Assembly: GCF_029076845.1 (NCBI RefSeq)
Contig: NZ_JARESE010000012.1
Coordinates: forward strand, 1 to 64,000
Direction: 5' to 3'
Source: Novosphingobium album (ex Liu et al. 2023)
Lineage (GTDB): Bacteria; Pseudomonadota; Alphaproteobacteria; Sphingomonadales; Sphingomonadaceae
DNA: 64,000 bases
The notes under the pieces were generated by a model, which searched no databases, was not told the origin of the DNA, and worked only from the letters and a program-made list of their open reading frames with translations. The stretch's first letter is position 1; each line of letters begins with the position of its first letter. The position numbers and the translations under genes were made by a program. Of the stretch, positions 16,173 through 25,480 are shown piece by piece.

Positions 16173-18017
16173 ATGATCTCAAACGCCACCGATGTCCCCA
16201 AGGCGTCGGAAATCGACATCCCCGCGCTGCGGGAAAAGTACCGGCGCGAACGTGACAAGCGCCTGCGGGCCGAGGGCCAGAACCAGTATGTCCGCGTCGA
16301 TACCCATATCGCCGGCTTCTATGACGAGGATCCGCACACCCCCGTCGGGCCGCGCGCGCCGGTCGACGCCGACATCGAGGTCGCGGTGCTGGGCGCCGGC
16401 TGGTCGGGCACGCTGGCCGCCTATCACCTGCGCAAGGCCGGCATCGACGACTTCCGCATATTCGAAGCCGCCGGCGGCTTCGGCGGCTGCTGGTACTGGA
16501 ACCGCTATCCCGGGGTCCAGTGCGATAACGAAGCCTATTGCTACGTCTCGCTGCTGGAGGAGACCGGCTACGTCCCTTCCAAACGCTTCGTCGACGGCTG
16601 GGAAATCCGCGAGCATTTCGAGCGCATCGCCGACAGGTTCCGGCTCAATGAGGACGCGCTGTTCCACACGCGGATCGAATCGCTGAAATGGGATGACCAG
16701 ATCAGCCGCTGGCGCATCGCCACCAACCGTGGCGACGACATCCGCGCCCGGTTCGTGATCATGGGCGCCGGGCCGACCAATACGCCCAAGCTGCCCGGCG
16801 TCTCCGGCATCGGCGATTTCAGGGGCCACATCTTCCACACCTCGCGCTGGGATTATGACTACACCGGGGGCAGCCAGAAGAACCCGGTGCTCGACAAGCT
16901 GAAGGACAAGCGCGTCGCCATCGTCGGCACCGGGGCCAGTTCGGTCCAGGCGGTGCCGTTCCTCTGCCGCTACGCGAAGCAGCTCTACGTGATCCAGCGC
17001 ACCCCTTCGAGCGTCGACGTGCGCGATAACCAGCCGACCGATCCCGATTGGGAGAAGTCGCTCCAGCCGGGCTGGCAGGCGCGCCGCCGCGACAACTACC
17101 AGCGCTTCACCCACGCCGGCTTCCGGGAAGGCGAGGAAGACCTCGTCGGCGATATCTGGACCGAGATCAACCGCAACATCTCGGCCGAGATGGAACAGGA
17201 GGAACAGGGCTGGCGGCAGCTTTCGATCGACGAATTCCTCGAACGCCGCGAGATCATGGACTACCAGGTGATGGAACGCCTGCGCCGCCGTGTCGATGCG
17301 ATCGTCGAGGACAAGGAGACGGCAGAGGCGCTCAAGCCCTATTATCGCATCATCTGCAAGCGGCCCACCTCGAACGACGAGTACTACCAGGCGTTCAACC
17401 GCCCCAACGTGAAGCTGATCGACGTTTCGGACACCCGCGGGCTCGAAGCGCTCACCGAGAACGGCTTCATGCACCGCGGCACCGAATACGAGGTCGACTG
17501 CGTCATCTTCGCCAGCGGCTACGAAGTGACCAGCGAGCTGAGACGGCGCTGGGGCATCGCCGCGATCGAAGGGCGGGATGGACGATCGCTCTACGATCAC
17601 TGGGCCGACGGCTACCGCACGCTGCACGGCGCGATGGCGCACGGCTTCCCCAACCTGTTCGTCATGGGTCTGCTCCAGGGCGGGCTCAACGTCTCGCTGC
17701 CAGCGGTCTTCGAGCAGCAAGGCGAGCACATGGCCTGGCTGATCCGCGAGACGCAGGCGCGTGGCGCCGTCGCGATCGAGCCGAGCGCGCAGGCCGAAGC
17801 CGACTGGATCCGCGACGTGAAAGCCTCGAACATCGACATGGGCCCGATCGTGCGCGAATGCACGCCGGGCTACTATAACAACGAGGGCGAGGAGAAGGTG
17901 CGCTGGTTCCTGGGCGATTCGTGGGGACCGGGCTGGCAGGCCTGGCTCGACCTGCTCGAAGACTGGAAGGCGCAGGGTATGCCCGGCATGACGCTGCGCG
18001 TCGGTCAGGAAGCCTGA
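16173..18017 (+). CDS. Baeyer-Villiger flavin monooxygenase, long type
   Basis: A 614-residue class B flavoprotein. The FAD-binding GAGWSG is at 74-79, the Baeyer-Villiger fingerprint FRGHIFHTSRWD at 216-227, and the NADPH Rossmann motif VGTGASSVQ near 252. The ~65-residue N-terminal extension before the first Rossmann fold is typical of the large-ring (cyclopentadecanone/steroid/phenylacetone-like) branch. It inserts oxygen next to a ketone to form an ester or lactone. ATG 16173 has AAAGGATGCAGG upstream. It is first in a plus-strand operon with EthD-like, SnoaL-like, SDR and TauD genes. Confidence 0.93.
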   Translation: MISNATDVPKASEIDIPALREKYRRERDKRLRAEGQNQYVRVDTHIAGFYDEDPHTPVGPRAPVDADIEVAVLGAGWSGTLAAYHLRKAGIDDFRIFEAAGGFGGCWYWNRYPGVQCDNEAYCYVSLLEETGYVPSKRFVDGWEIREHFERIADRFRLNEDALFHTRIESLKWDDQISRWRIATNRGDDIRARFVIMGAGPTNTPKLPGVSGIGDFRGHIFHTSRWDYDYTGGSQKNPVLDKLKDKRVAIVGTGASSVQAVPFLCRYAKQLYVIQRTPSSVDVRDNQPTDPDWEKSLQPGWQARRRDNYQRFTHAGFREGEEDLVGDIWTEINRNISAEMEQEEQGWRQLSIDEFLERREIMDYQVMERLRRRVDAIVEDKETAEALKPYYRIICKRPTSNDEYYQAFNRPNVKLIDVSDTRGLEALTENGFMHRGTEYEVDCVIFASGYEVTSELRRRWGIAAIEGRDGRSLYDHWADGYRTLHGAMAHGFPNLFVMGLLQGGLNVSLPAVFEQQGEHMAWLIRETQARGAVAIEPSAQAEADWIRDVKASNIDMGPIVRECTPGYYNNEGEEKVRWFLGDSWGPGWQAWLDLLEDWKAQGMPGMTLRVGQEA

Positions 18018-18036
18018 AAGCGCCGGGAGAGGACCG

Positions 18037-18474
18037 ATGGTAACGATCATGTGGCTGCTGCGGCGCAAGCCCGGCATCAGCTTCGAGCAGTTCCGCGAAC
18101 ATTACGAGACCAGCCACGCCGTGCTCGGCGCGAAGTACCTCGGCCACCTCCTGACGGGCTATCGTCGCAACTACGTGCTTCCCGCCGAAACCGTGGCGGC
18201 CGGCAATCCGGCGATGAGCGCCGTGCTGGCGGCGAAGGGTTGGGACTACGATTGCATCGCCGAATGGGACCTGCGCGACGAGGCCGCCTTCGCGCAAGTC
18301 ATAGCGACGCTGTCGGACCCTGCCATCGGCAAGATGTTCCATGACGACGAGGAGCACTTCCTCGATCGTTCGTCGGTGCGGCTGGTGCGGTATGAAAGGC
18401 ACGAGACCGACACGTCGCGATGCGTGCCGCCGGATGTCCCGATCAACTCCGGCAGCAGCCTGTGGGACAACTGA
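18037..18474 (+). CDS. EthD-like dimeric alpha/beta barrel protein
   Basis: A 145-residue protein resembling EthD-domain proteins (LLRRKPGISFEQFREHYETSHAVL). The island has two other copies (23426, 25093); all share a G-H-L-x3-Y-R-R-N-Y signature near residues 36-46. EthD proteins accompany oxidative catabolic genes and are thought to handle reactive intermediates, but no reaction is established. It lies 19 bp after the monooxygenase in the same operon. Confidence 0.85.
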   Translation: MVTIMWLLRRKPGISFEQFREHYETSHAVLGAKYLGHLLTGYRRNYVLPAETVAAGNPAMSAVLAAKGWDYDCIAEWDLRDEAAFAQVIATLSDPAIGKMFHDDEEHFLDRSSVRLVRYERHETDTSRCVPPDVPINSGSSLWDN

Positions 18475-18500
18475 GGGCGATCTGGGGAGAGAAAGCCACC

Positions 18501-18881
18501 ATGCCAGACAATCCGAACCTTGCCGTGCTCGAACGCTTCACCGGCGCGGTGATGGCCGGCGATGGCGAGACGGTCAAAGCGCTCTGCGCACCGGGCTTCG
18601 CCCTGCACGAAGGCTCCGGGCTGTCCTTCGCCGGCACCTATGGCGGCGGCGAGGGCTTCATGGCGTTCTTCGCGATCTTCGTCGACGCGCTCGCGATCGA
18701 GCGGCTGGAAACGGTTCGCATCTACCAGACCGACGATCCCGACTTCATCGTCGCCGAGATGGAACTGCGCGCGACGGTGCGCGAGACCGGCAAGCCCTTC
18801 GAAAGCTCACTGCTCGAGCGCTGGCGGTTCCAGGACGGCAAGGTGGCCGAGATCAAACCGCACTACTTCAACGCGATGTGA
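18501..18881 (+). CDS. SnoaL/NTF2-like fold protein
   Basis: A 126-residue protein with the SnoaL/nuclear-transport-factor-2-like pattern (LAVLERFTGAVMAGDGETVKALCAPGFALHEGSGL ... ERWRFQDGKVAEIKPHYFNAM). Such cone-shaped proteins act as isomerases, hydrolases, cyclases or binding proteins; the exact role cannot be read here. ATG 18501 is preceded by GGGGAGAG. It lies between the EthD-like and SDR genes of the BVMO operon. Confidence 0.82.
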   Translation: MPDNPNLAVLERFTGAVMAGDGETVKALCAPGFALHEGSGLSFAGTYGGGEGFMAFFAIFVDALAIERLETVRIYQTDDPDFIVAEMELRATVRETGKPFESSLLERWRFQDGKVAEIKPHYFNAM

Positions 18882-18913
18882 CGCAATCACAACAATTCCG
18901 GGAGACTGAACGC

Positions 18914-19798
18914 ATGAGCACCACCGCCGTCGAACTCACCGCCTATTGGGCCAAGGGGCCCGTCGCTCTCATCATCGGCTGCGGCGGCATGGGCACGTCG
19001 ATCGCTCGCACGCTCGGCCGGCGGCATCCGCTTCTGATGGTCGACATCGACCAGAAGCGGCTCGATGCGACAGTGGACGGCCTGCTGCTCGACGGCTTCG
19101 CCGCCAGGGGGCATCTGTGCGACATCACCGATCCGGCGCAGATCGAAACGCTCGGCCAGGTGCTGGCGCAAGGTCCAGGCGTGCGCGCCCTCGCCCACGT
19201 CGCCGCCGTCGGCAAGTCGATCGGCGACTGGCGCAAGATGATGGACATCGACCTGTTCGGTGCGGTTCGCGTGGCGCAAGCCGCCGGGCCCAGCCTGGTG
19301 CGCGGCGGCGCGGCGCTGTTCATCTCGTCCCTGGCGAGCTACCTGCCGCCGCTGGACAGCAAGCTCGACGCGCTGCTCGACGATCCGCTGGCGCCCGGCT
19401 TCTGCGACGCGCTCGAAACCTATCACGGGCGCGAGCCCGATTTCGACTGGACCTACAACTATGCCAAGCTCGGCGTGAACCGGCTGGCCGAGCGGCTGGC
19501 GCGCGACTGGCGCGGGCGCGAGGCACGGGCCCTGTCGCTCTCGCCGGGCATGATCGACAGCCCGATGGCCCGCGCCGAAGGTGATACCCTGCCCAGCCAT
19601 GACGGCAGCGAGGCGCGCGTTACCCGCGCCGACAAGGCGAAGGAAATCCCGCTCGAACGCGAAGGCTCGCTCCTTGAAATCACCAACGTGGTCGATTTCC
19701 TGCTTTCGGACGCGGCCAGCTTCGTGAACGGCATCGACATTCCCGTCGACGGAGGCCACCGCGCGGTCTGGCACAAGGCGGGCATTGTCGCGCGATGA
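18914..19798 (+). CDS. SDR-family oxidoreductase with atypical cofactor loop
   Basis: A 294-residue SDR. The glycine motif is GCGGMGTS instead of TGxxxGIG, and about 35 extra residues separate the SSLASY serine strand from the catalytic Tyr-Lys pair (YNYAK, near residue 190). The C-terminal DGGH end is typical. Proteins of this layout occur next to terpenoid and steroid genes. It is likely an NAD(P)-dependent alcohol dehydrogenase, but the altered loop leaves cofactor preference open. ATG 18914 has GGAGA upstream. Confidence 0.85.
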   Translation: MSTTAVELTAYWAKGPVALIIGCGGMGTSIARTLGRRHPLLMVDIDQKRLDATVDGLLLDGFAARGHLCDITDPAQIETLGQVLAQGPGVRALAHVAAVGKSIGDWRKMMDIDLFGAVRVAQAAGPSLVRGGAALFISSLASYLPPLDSKLDALLDDPLAPGFCDALETYHGREPDFDWTYNYAKLGVNRLAERLARDWRGREARALSLSPGMIDSPMARAEGDTLPSHDGSEARVTRADKAKEIPLEREGSLLEITNVVDFLLSDAASFVNGIDIPVDGGHRAVWHKAGIVAR

Positions 19799-19936
19799 CG
19801 CGGAAAGCCGCCGCCGCCAGGCCATTCGTCGCCGCTGGCCAGTGCGATCCGGCCGCTCCGATGCGCGCATGTCGTAACCCCGCACTCACTGCCCGGCTGA
19901 TCGCCGGCTGATATTCGGAAACAGGAGAAACAGACC

Positions 19937-20899
19937 GTGACGCTCCATATCCGCCCTCTCGACGACAAGCTCGATTTCGGCGTGCGCATTTCCGGCCTCA
20001 CGCGCGAGATGACCGGGGACGAAGCCATCCGCACGCAGATCAATGCCGCTTTCGAACAAGCGGGCATGATCGTGTTCGAGAACGTCGAGCCCAGCAACGC
20101 CATGCAACTGGCGCTCAGCAACGTCTTCGGCCCGCTCAAGGAGCACCCCGTCAAGTCGATCGCGCGCGTCGATGCCGAAGGGATGCCCGGCGTGATCGAG
20201 CTGCGCAGCAGCCCCGACAGCGGCGGTATCGTGGAAGTGAACGGCAAGCAGGTGTCGCATTGGCTGCCCTGGCACTTCGACCATTGCTACAACGACGAAC
20301 TGAACCGCGCCGGCATCCTGCGCGCGGCCAAGATCACGCCGGCAGGCGGCCTCACCGGCTTCCTTGACGGGATTTCGCTCTACAAGCTGTTCCCCGCCGA
20401 TCTGCTCGCCCGGATCGAAGGCGCGGAAATCCTCTATACGCTCAACTCGCACTACGAGACCCAGCGTTTCAGCAATCCTCCCGATCTCAAGGTGCTGCGC
20501 TCCAAACCGATGGGCAAGGACTTCGAAGCCCAGGCCAGGGCCATGCCGCGCGCCATCCACCCAGCGATCTGGACGCGCGTGAGCGGCGAGAAAGTGCTCC
20601 ATGTGTCGCCCTACATGGCCGAGGGGATCGTCGGGCACGAGGATTCCGCAGGTGATGCGCTGTTTGCCGAGATTACCCGCGCGATCAACGAACTCGCCGC
20701 GCAGTGCAGCTACCACCACGCCTGGAAGCCGACCGAGATGTTGATCTGGGACAACTGGCGGATGCTCCACGCCGTGTCGGGCCATGATCCCGCGCACGAG
20801 CGCATCATGTACCGCACCACGATCAAGGGCGACTACGGCCTCGGCCGTTTCGAGAACCGCGGCGTCGGCGGCCGTATCCTGCAGGATACGATCATCTGA
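19937..20899 (+). CDS. TauD/TfdA-family Fe(II)/2-oxoglutarate dioxygenase
   Basis: A 320-residue member with the iron motif in LPWHFDHCYND (H-x-D near 113-115), the distal His in WRMLHAVSGHD near 275, and the 2-oxoglutarate Arg in RIMYRTTIKGDY near 293. It is more divergent in length from the copy at 2525 than a duplicate would be, so the two probably act on different intermediates. The start is GTG 19937, with AGGAGA 9 bases upstream. It lies 138 bp behind the SDR gene and ends the BVMO operon. Confidence 0.9.
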   Translation: MTLHIRPLDDKLDFGVRISGLTREMTGDEAIRTQINAAFEQAGMIVFENVEPSNAMQLALSNVFGPLKEHPVKSIARVDAEGMPGVIELRSSPDSGGIVEVNGKQVSHWLPWHFDHCYNDELNRAGILRAAKITPAGGLTGFLDGISLYKLFPADLLARIEGAEILYTLNSHYETQRFSNPPDLKVLRSKPMGKDFEAQARAMPRAIHPAIWTRVSGEKVLHVSPYMAEGIVGHEDSAGDALFAEITRAINELAAQCSYHHAWKPTEMLIWDNWRMLHAVSGHDPAHERIMYRTTIKGDYGLGRFENRGVGGRILQDTII

Positions 20900-20938
20900 A
20901 CCGACAGCGCCAGAATGGAGACGGTTCGAATAATATCT

Positions 20939-20951
20939 GGACATAACGTCT
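20939..20951. promoter_or_regulatory. RGAC-N5-GTCY operator-like site, first TonB receptor
   Basis: GGAC-ATAAC-GTCT followed by TCTATTATA, which looks like a -10 region. The 16-nt string GACATAACGTCTTCTA is identical to the one in front of the second receptor (27893-27908), 7 kb away. The position over the likely promoter core suggests repression. Confidence 0.55.
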
Positions 20952-21054
20952 TCTATTATACATAAAGCGGAAATGGGCTCGCGTGCCATCCGGGGCACGC
21001 GAACCAAGTGAATAGCCGCCAGCAAAGAGCGGCTTTCCAACGGGGAGGAATGCG

Positions 21055-23343
21055 ATGTCTAAAAGCTCAACCGTGCGTTTGCGTGCGCTGGCCGGTGTCG
21101 CGCTGGCTGGCCCGGCCGCATTTGCCGCGATCCCGGCCCTGGCGCAGGAAACCGACGCTTCCGGCGGCCTCGAAGAGATCGTCGTCACCGCGCAGCATCG
21201 CGAGGAACGCATGCAGGACGTGCCGATCGCCGTCGCCGCGGTAACCGCCAATGCACTGCGGGACAATGGCGTCGACACCACGCGCGACCTGCCGCAGATC
21301 GTGCCTTCCGTGCAGTTCACCCGCTCGGGCGCCTCGGGCCTGCTCTTCGTCCGCGGCGTCGGCACGACCAACGCGGCGGTAGGCGAAGAAGGCGCGAACG
21401 CGGTCTACATCGATGGCGTCTACATGGCCGATCTTGGCCAGACGATAAACAACTTCAACAACATAGAACGGATCGAAGTCCTCAAGGGGCCGCAGGGCAC
21501 GCTGTTCGGGCGCAACGCCACGGGCGGCCTGATCCACATCATCACGCGTGAGCCGGGCGACGAGTGGAAGCTCGACGGCCAGCTGGGCTATGGCAATTAC
21601 GACACGATCAATGCCCGCGCCTATGTCGGCGGACCGATCACCGACAAGGTCGGCGTCGACCTCGCGCTCACCAAGACGCACCAGAGCGACGGCTGGGGTC
21701 ACAACGTCACGCTCGACCGCAAGAACAAGGTCCAGGACTTCGCCGGCGCCCGGTCGAAACTCGTCATCCGCCCGACCGATGCCGTGAAGCTGATCATCGC
21801 GGGCGACTATTACGAAAACCACGACAACCTCGCGCTCGGCTATCAGATCGATCCGGGCACGATCGGGTCAGGTGGCCAGATCGGCGGCCGCACCCCAACC
21901 GGGCAGTCGCTCGGCTGGTGGGATGCGACGCTCAATGACTACCCGGATACCAGGCAGAAGATCTGGGGCGTTTCGGGCACGCTCGAGGCCGATCTCGGCT
22001 TTGCCAAGTTGACCAGCATCAGCGCCTATCGCAAGACCACGAACCGTTCGTCGTTCGATGTCGATGGCGGCCCGCTGTCGTTGCTCAAGATCGACTTCGT
22101 GTCGGGCGGCAAGTCCATCCAGCAGGAAGTGCGGCTCGCTTCGACCATGCCCGGTCCGCTGTCCTGGCAGCTCGGCGTGTTCTATCTGCACAACGAGGCG
22201 ACCAACGATTCCAATTTCTCCGGCCTCGGCTTCGCGCCGCTGCTCGGGCAGCATATCGTCGCCGACCTGAAGTCCGATTCCTACGCCGCCTTTGCCGAGG
22301 CGACCTATGCGATCACCCCGACGACACATCTGACCGGCGGCATCCGCTACACCAAGGACAAGCGCGATTTCGACGGCGGCCAGGCGAATGTCACCGCCGC
22401 GGGCGAAGGCGCGCTGACCAAGAATCCGATGACGAAGCTCAGCTACAACAAGGTGACGTGGCGGGCCGCGCTGCGGCAGGACATCACGCCGGACATCAAT
22501 GTCTACCTCTCGGCGAACCGTGGCTTCAAGGCGGGCTCCTACAGCCTGCAGAGCCCGCTCAACTCGCCCTATCTGCCGCAGACCATCACCGCTTACGAGG
22601 CAGGGCTCAAGTCAGAGCTGTTCGACCGCAAGCTGCGCCTCAATCTCTCGGCCTATCATTACGACATCCAGGATTATCAGGTCCGCTCGGCGGCGACCGC
22701 GGCGCTTGGCGCATCGGTCACGCTCAATGCGGCGACGGTGAAGGTCGACGGCATCGACATCGACTTCGAGGCCGCGCCGACGCAGCACTTGCGCCTGTTC
22801 GGCGGCGCGACCATCCTTGATTCGCGCTATGGCAAATTCGGCGGCGCCGGCGCCACGTTCCAGGCACCGATCATCTATCCGCGCGTTGTCGGCCAGACGC
22901 AGGCCACCACCTGCCCGGCCAATCTGGCCGGCACCAAGAACCCGGGCGTGTTCTTCCCCAACGGCGTTGCGGCGGGCGGCTATTTCACCTGCTTCGGCGA
23001 CGTCTCGGGCCTGCGCACGATGAACGCGCCCAAGTTCACCGCAAGCTTCGGCGCGAGCTACAAGATACCCGTGGGCGAGACCGGCCAGGTCCGCCTGTCC
23101 GGCCTCTACAGCTACAACTCGGGTTTCGTCTTCGAGCCCGACACCATCGCCAGGCAGCCCAGATACAGCCTGGTCAACGGCTCGATCGAATACCGCCCGG
23201 CCGAACAGTTCGGGTTCGAATTGTGGATCCGCAATGCCTTCAACGAGAAGTATTCGGTGCAGAAGATCTCGTCGGGCACTGGCATCACCCAGTCGGCCGG
23301 GGCCCCGCGGACCTATGGTGTGAACCTCAACTTCTCGTTCTGA
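21055..23343 (+). CDS. TonB-dependent outer-membrane receptor
   Basis: A 762-residue receptor with a signal peptide (cleavage near ALA-QE, residues 30/31), a TonB box (EEIVVTAQ, 40-47), a plug domain (about 55-165, with GPQGTLFGRNATGG), and a C-terminal 22-strand barrel ending in the aromatic NLNFSF. It resembles the iron-complex/catabolite receptors that sphingomonads use to take up hydrophobic carbon sources. Linked to the island by location and by its upstream operator; a substrate of this pathway is the likely ligand. Confidence 0.94.
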   Translation: MSKSSTVRLRALAGVALAGPAAFAAIPALAQETDASGGLEEIVVTAQHREERMQDVPIAVAAVTANALRDNGVDTTRDLPQIVPSVQFTRSGASGLLFVRGVGTTNAAVGEEGANAVYIDGVYMADLGQTINNFNNIERIEVLKGPQGTLFGRNATGGLIHIITREPGDEWKLDGQLGYGNYDTINARAYVGGPITDKVGVDLALTKTHQSDGWGHNVTLDRKNKVQDFAGARSKLVIRPTDAVKLIIAGDYYENHDNLALGYQIDPGTIGSGGQIGGRTPTGQSLGWWDATLNDYPDTRQKIWGVSGTLEADLGFAKLTSISAYRKTTNRSSFDVDGGPLSLLKIDFVSGGKSIQQEVRLASTMPGPLSWQLGVFYLHNEATNDSNFSGLGFAPLLGQHIVADLKSDSYAAFAEATYAITPTTHLTGGIRYTKDKRDFDGGQANVTAAGEGALTKNPMTKLSYNKVTWRAALRQDITPDINVYLSANRGFKAGSYSLQSPLNSPYLPQTITAYEAGLKSELFDRKLRLNLSAYHYDIQDYQVRSAATAALGASVTLNAATVKVDGIDIDFEAAPTQHLRLFGGATILDSRYGKFGGAGATFQAPIIYPRVVGQTQATTCPANLAGTKNPGVFFPNGVAAGGYFTCFGDVSGLRTMNAPKFTASFGASYKIPVGETGQVRLSGLYSYNSGFVFEPDTIARQPRYSLVNGSIEYRPAEQFGFELWIRNAFNEKYSVQKISSGTGITQSAGAPRTYGVNLNFSF

Positions 23344-23374
23344 TGGCGCGCCGGGCCATGCTCGCGCGCCGCCC

Positions 23375-23404
23375 GCTCGCCAGGGGCAACGATGCCTGGC
23401 GAGC
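23375..23404. terminator. Hairpin after the first TonB receptor
   Basis: GCTCGCCAGG at 23375-23384 and its exact complement at 23395-23404 enclose a 10-nt loop, 31 bp past the receptor stop. There is no T run. It may reduce transcription into the EthD-like pseudogene. Confidence 0.5.
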
Positions 23405-23425
23405 GATCTCGCAAGCGGAAAAGAC

Positions 23426-23799
23426 ATGATGCAGCGCGTTTTCGTCCTGCTCAAGCGCAAGCCCGGCATGACCTTCGAAGCCTTTCGCGAGCACTACGAA
23501 AACGGTCATGCGCTGCTGGGCGAGAAATATTTCGGCCACCTCTTCGTCTCGTATCGCCGCAACTACATTCCCAGCGGGACGCGGCTGCTCGACGGGGCGG
23601 TGGTGGAGAACGCTACGATTGTCTCACCGAACTCGTCTTCCGTGAGCCCGACGGCTACCTTGAGCTCAAGCGCATCGCCAGCGAGCCGGAAGTGTATCGC
23701 GCGCTCGTGGCGGACGAGGAATTGTTCCTCGATCGCGGTCGCTGTGTGAACGCGATCTCGCAGCCGGTGGAAAGCAATGTCGAGGGGACCTTCCGCTAG
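23426..23799 (+). pseudogene. EthD-like gene with a one-base frameshift
   Basis: The first half (MMQRVFVLLKRKPGMTFEAF ... GHLFVSYRRNYIPSG) matches the EthD-like paralogues at 18037 and 25093. Near 23612-23618 the similarity jumps to the +1 frame, which continues YDCLTELVFREPDGYLELK to the stop at 23799. Adding one base after AAC-G (about 23614) would restore a ~124-residue protein. It is either a real inactivation or a sequencing/assembly error. ATG 23426 follows GCGGAAAAG. Confidence 0.8.
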
Positions 23800-23821
23800 C
23801 CGACGCGGCCAGGTGCTCCGG

Positions 23822-24868
23822 TCATGGCCGGACCAGGCCGAGGGGCTGGACAATCCCGAGATCGAGATGGGTAAGCAGGCCCGGCCGCGCCTCGCAAACC
23901 GCCGGAATCGCGGTCGCGGCCAGCAGGCCGGTCCAGGGCAGGCCCGGGAAATGACGCCCGCCGTCGGCTTCCTCGCCGCCCATCAGCTTCATCTCCAGCG
24001 GCGGATCGCCCGCGATCACGATGCGATAGCAACTCTCGCTGGTATCCCAGCGAGGCTCGATGTCCTCGCCCATCGTCCAGATGGTGTGGAAGGTCATGAA
24101 CGGCTTACCCTCGACCCAGGCGGTCCATTCGTAACGCTGCCCGCCCACCGTGCCCTTGCGGATGACGCCGTTGGGATAGGGAATGTCGCGCGTCGCCCGG
24201 GCGACCTCGAAGCTGGCGGTCAGCCGCTCGATCGTCTTGCCGAGCCCCTCCACCACCATGGTCATGGACTGCGCGAAGTGGTGCGGCGCTTCGGGTGATC
24301 GCCTGGGCTTGGCCAGCAATGCGTCGGGATCGGTGCCGAAGCCCATCATCTCGATATAGACCATCGGATTGCGCAGCTTGTCGATCACCTCGGACACTTC
24401 GATCCGGTCGATCCGGTTCATCATTCGCGCCAGCGTGAGCGGCAGGATGTCGCCCGCGAAACCGGGATGGACGCCGCCGCCGTAGATCGAGACACCGCCC
24501 TCGCGGCAAGCGGCCTCCACCTCGGCGAACAGTTCCGTGTAACGCTCGCTCGGGTAGAATGGCCCGAGCGGCGAGACCACGTTCTTTCCCGAACGCAACA
24601 GACGGCAGACCATGTTCCAGTCCAGCCCGATCGGCGCGAACATCACGCAGTCAGCCTGCATCGCCAGTATCTGTTCGACGTCGTCGGTGGCGATCACCCC
24701 CGTCGGCGGCAGGCCGACAAGCTCACCCGCGTCCCTGCCGATCTTGTCGGGATTGTAGACGAGCACGCCGGCAAGCTCGAACACCGGGTTCTCGATGAAA
24801 TGCGTGAGGGCCGCCTGGCCGACCACGCCGGTGGCCCACTGAATGACACGGTAGGTCTTCCCGCTCAT
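23822..24868 (-). CDS. Diaminopentanoate-dehydrogenase-like NAD(P)-binding protein
   Basis: A 348-residue protein with an N-terminal dihydrodipicolinate-reductase-type Rossmann fold (RVIQWATGVVGQAALTHFIENPVFELAGVLVY). The C-terminal domain resembles that of 2,4-diaminopentanoate dehydrogenase. Family members are common in actinobacteria and sphingomonads beside steroid and aromatic genes, usually with unknown substrates. A second copy lies at 26755, about one-quarter to one-third identical by eye. ATG 24868 has GGGAGAAG upstream. Divergent from the third EthD-like gene, with two operator-like sites between. Confidence 0.82.
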   Translation of the reverse strand: MSGKTYRVIQWATGVVGQAALTHFIENPVFELAGVLVYNPDKIGRDAGELVGLPPTGVIATDDVEQILAMQADCVMFAPIGLDWNMVCRLLRSGKNVVSPLGPFYPSERYTELFAEVEAACREGGVSIYGGGVHPGFAGDILPLTLARMMNRIDRIEVSEVIDKLRNPMVYIEMMGFGTDPDALLAKPRRSPEAPHHFAQSMTMVVEGLGKTIERLTASFEVARATRDIPYPNGVIRKGTVGGQRYEWTAWVEGKPFMTFHTIWTMGEDIEPRWDTSESCYRIVIAGDPPLEMKLMGGEEADGGRHFPGLPWTGLLAATAIPAVCEARPGLLTHLDLGIVQPLGLVRP

Positions 24869-24978
24869 GAAATGCTTCTCCCACAGCGCGGCGGCAGGCG
24901 CCGCGCATTCTCTTTTTTGCACCGACACGGTTGTTCGCGCTGGCCGGGCAAACCGCCTGTGACCTATGGCTCAATGCA

Positions 24979-24991
24979 CGACATTCCGTCC
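24979..24991. promoter_or_regulatory. RGAC-N5-GTCY operator-like site
   Basis: CGAC-ATTCC-GTCC in the divergent gap between the dehydrogenase-like gene (start 24868) and the EthD-like gene (start 25093). It has one deviation from consensus, the same C as at 5972. It is paired with the perfect site 47 bp downstream. Confidence 0.35.
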
Positions 24992-25025
24992 ATTAATTTG
25001 ATGCATCGCAGCGCGGAAAAATCGT

Positions 25026-25038
25026 GGACGATATGTCC
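25026..25038. promoter_or_regulatory. RGAC-N5-GTCY operator-like site, EthD-like/dehydrogenase promoter
   Basis: GGAC-GATAT-GTCC, matching the consensus at every defined position, 54 bp before the EthD-like ATG. It is immediately followed by GATAATATG, a possible -10 element. Confidence 0.5.
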
Positions 25039-25092
25039 GATAATATGCCAATGTCGGGAATGGCCGGAAGCGCCAGGTTCGAGGAGAAGTCG

Positions 25093-25464
25093 ATGCCGAT
25101 CAAGATGCTGGTCATGGTCCGGCGCCGCGCGGATTTGTCGCCCGCCGAGTTCCGTGACGGTTACGAGAACAGCCATTCGCGGATCGCGGTAAAGCTGTTC
25201 GGCCACCTGTGGCTGTCCTATCGCCGCAACTATCTGAAGACCGCGCGCAATTTCTTCGGCGATCAGTCGGGTATCGACGTGGTCGGTTTCGACGCCGTCT
25301 CCGAATTCGTCTTGCGCGACGAGGCCGCGGCAGAGGAAATGGGCCGCATCGCCCGCGAACATGCCGAGATGCTCCAGAAGGACGAGGCGCGCTGGTTCGA
25401 CGTTTCGCACTGCTGGAAGATCTCCTGCGAGACCATCGAGGAAGACCTCGGCGCTTTCGCCTGA
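25093..25464 (+). CDS. EthD-like protein, third copy
   Basis: A 123-residue EthD-like protein (MLVMVRRRADLSPAEFRDGYENSHSRI) with the shared FGHLWLSYRRNY block. ATG 25093 is preceded by GAGGAGAAG. It is intact, unlike the copy at 23426, and carries a C-terminal part (ISCETIEEDLGAFA) not seen in the others. Monocistronic and convergent with the MFS gene. Confidence 0.83.
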   Translation: MPIKMLVMVRRRADLSPAEFRDGYENSHSRIAVKLFGHLWLSYRRNYLKTARNFFGDQSGIDVVGFDAVSEFVLRDEAAAEEMGRIAREHAEMLQKDEARWFDVSHCWKISCETIEEDLGAFA

Positions 25465-25480
25465 CGGCCCCTTCCCCGCA

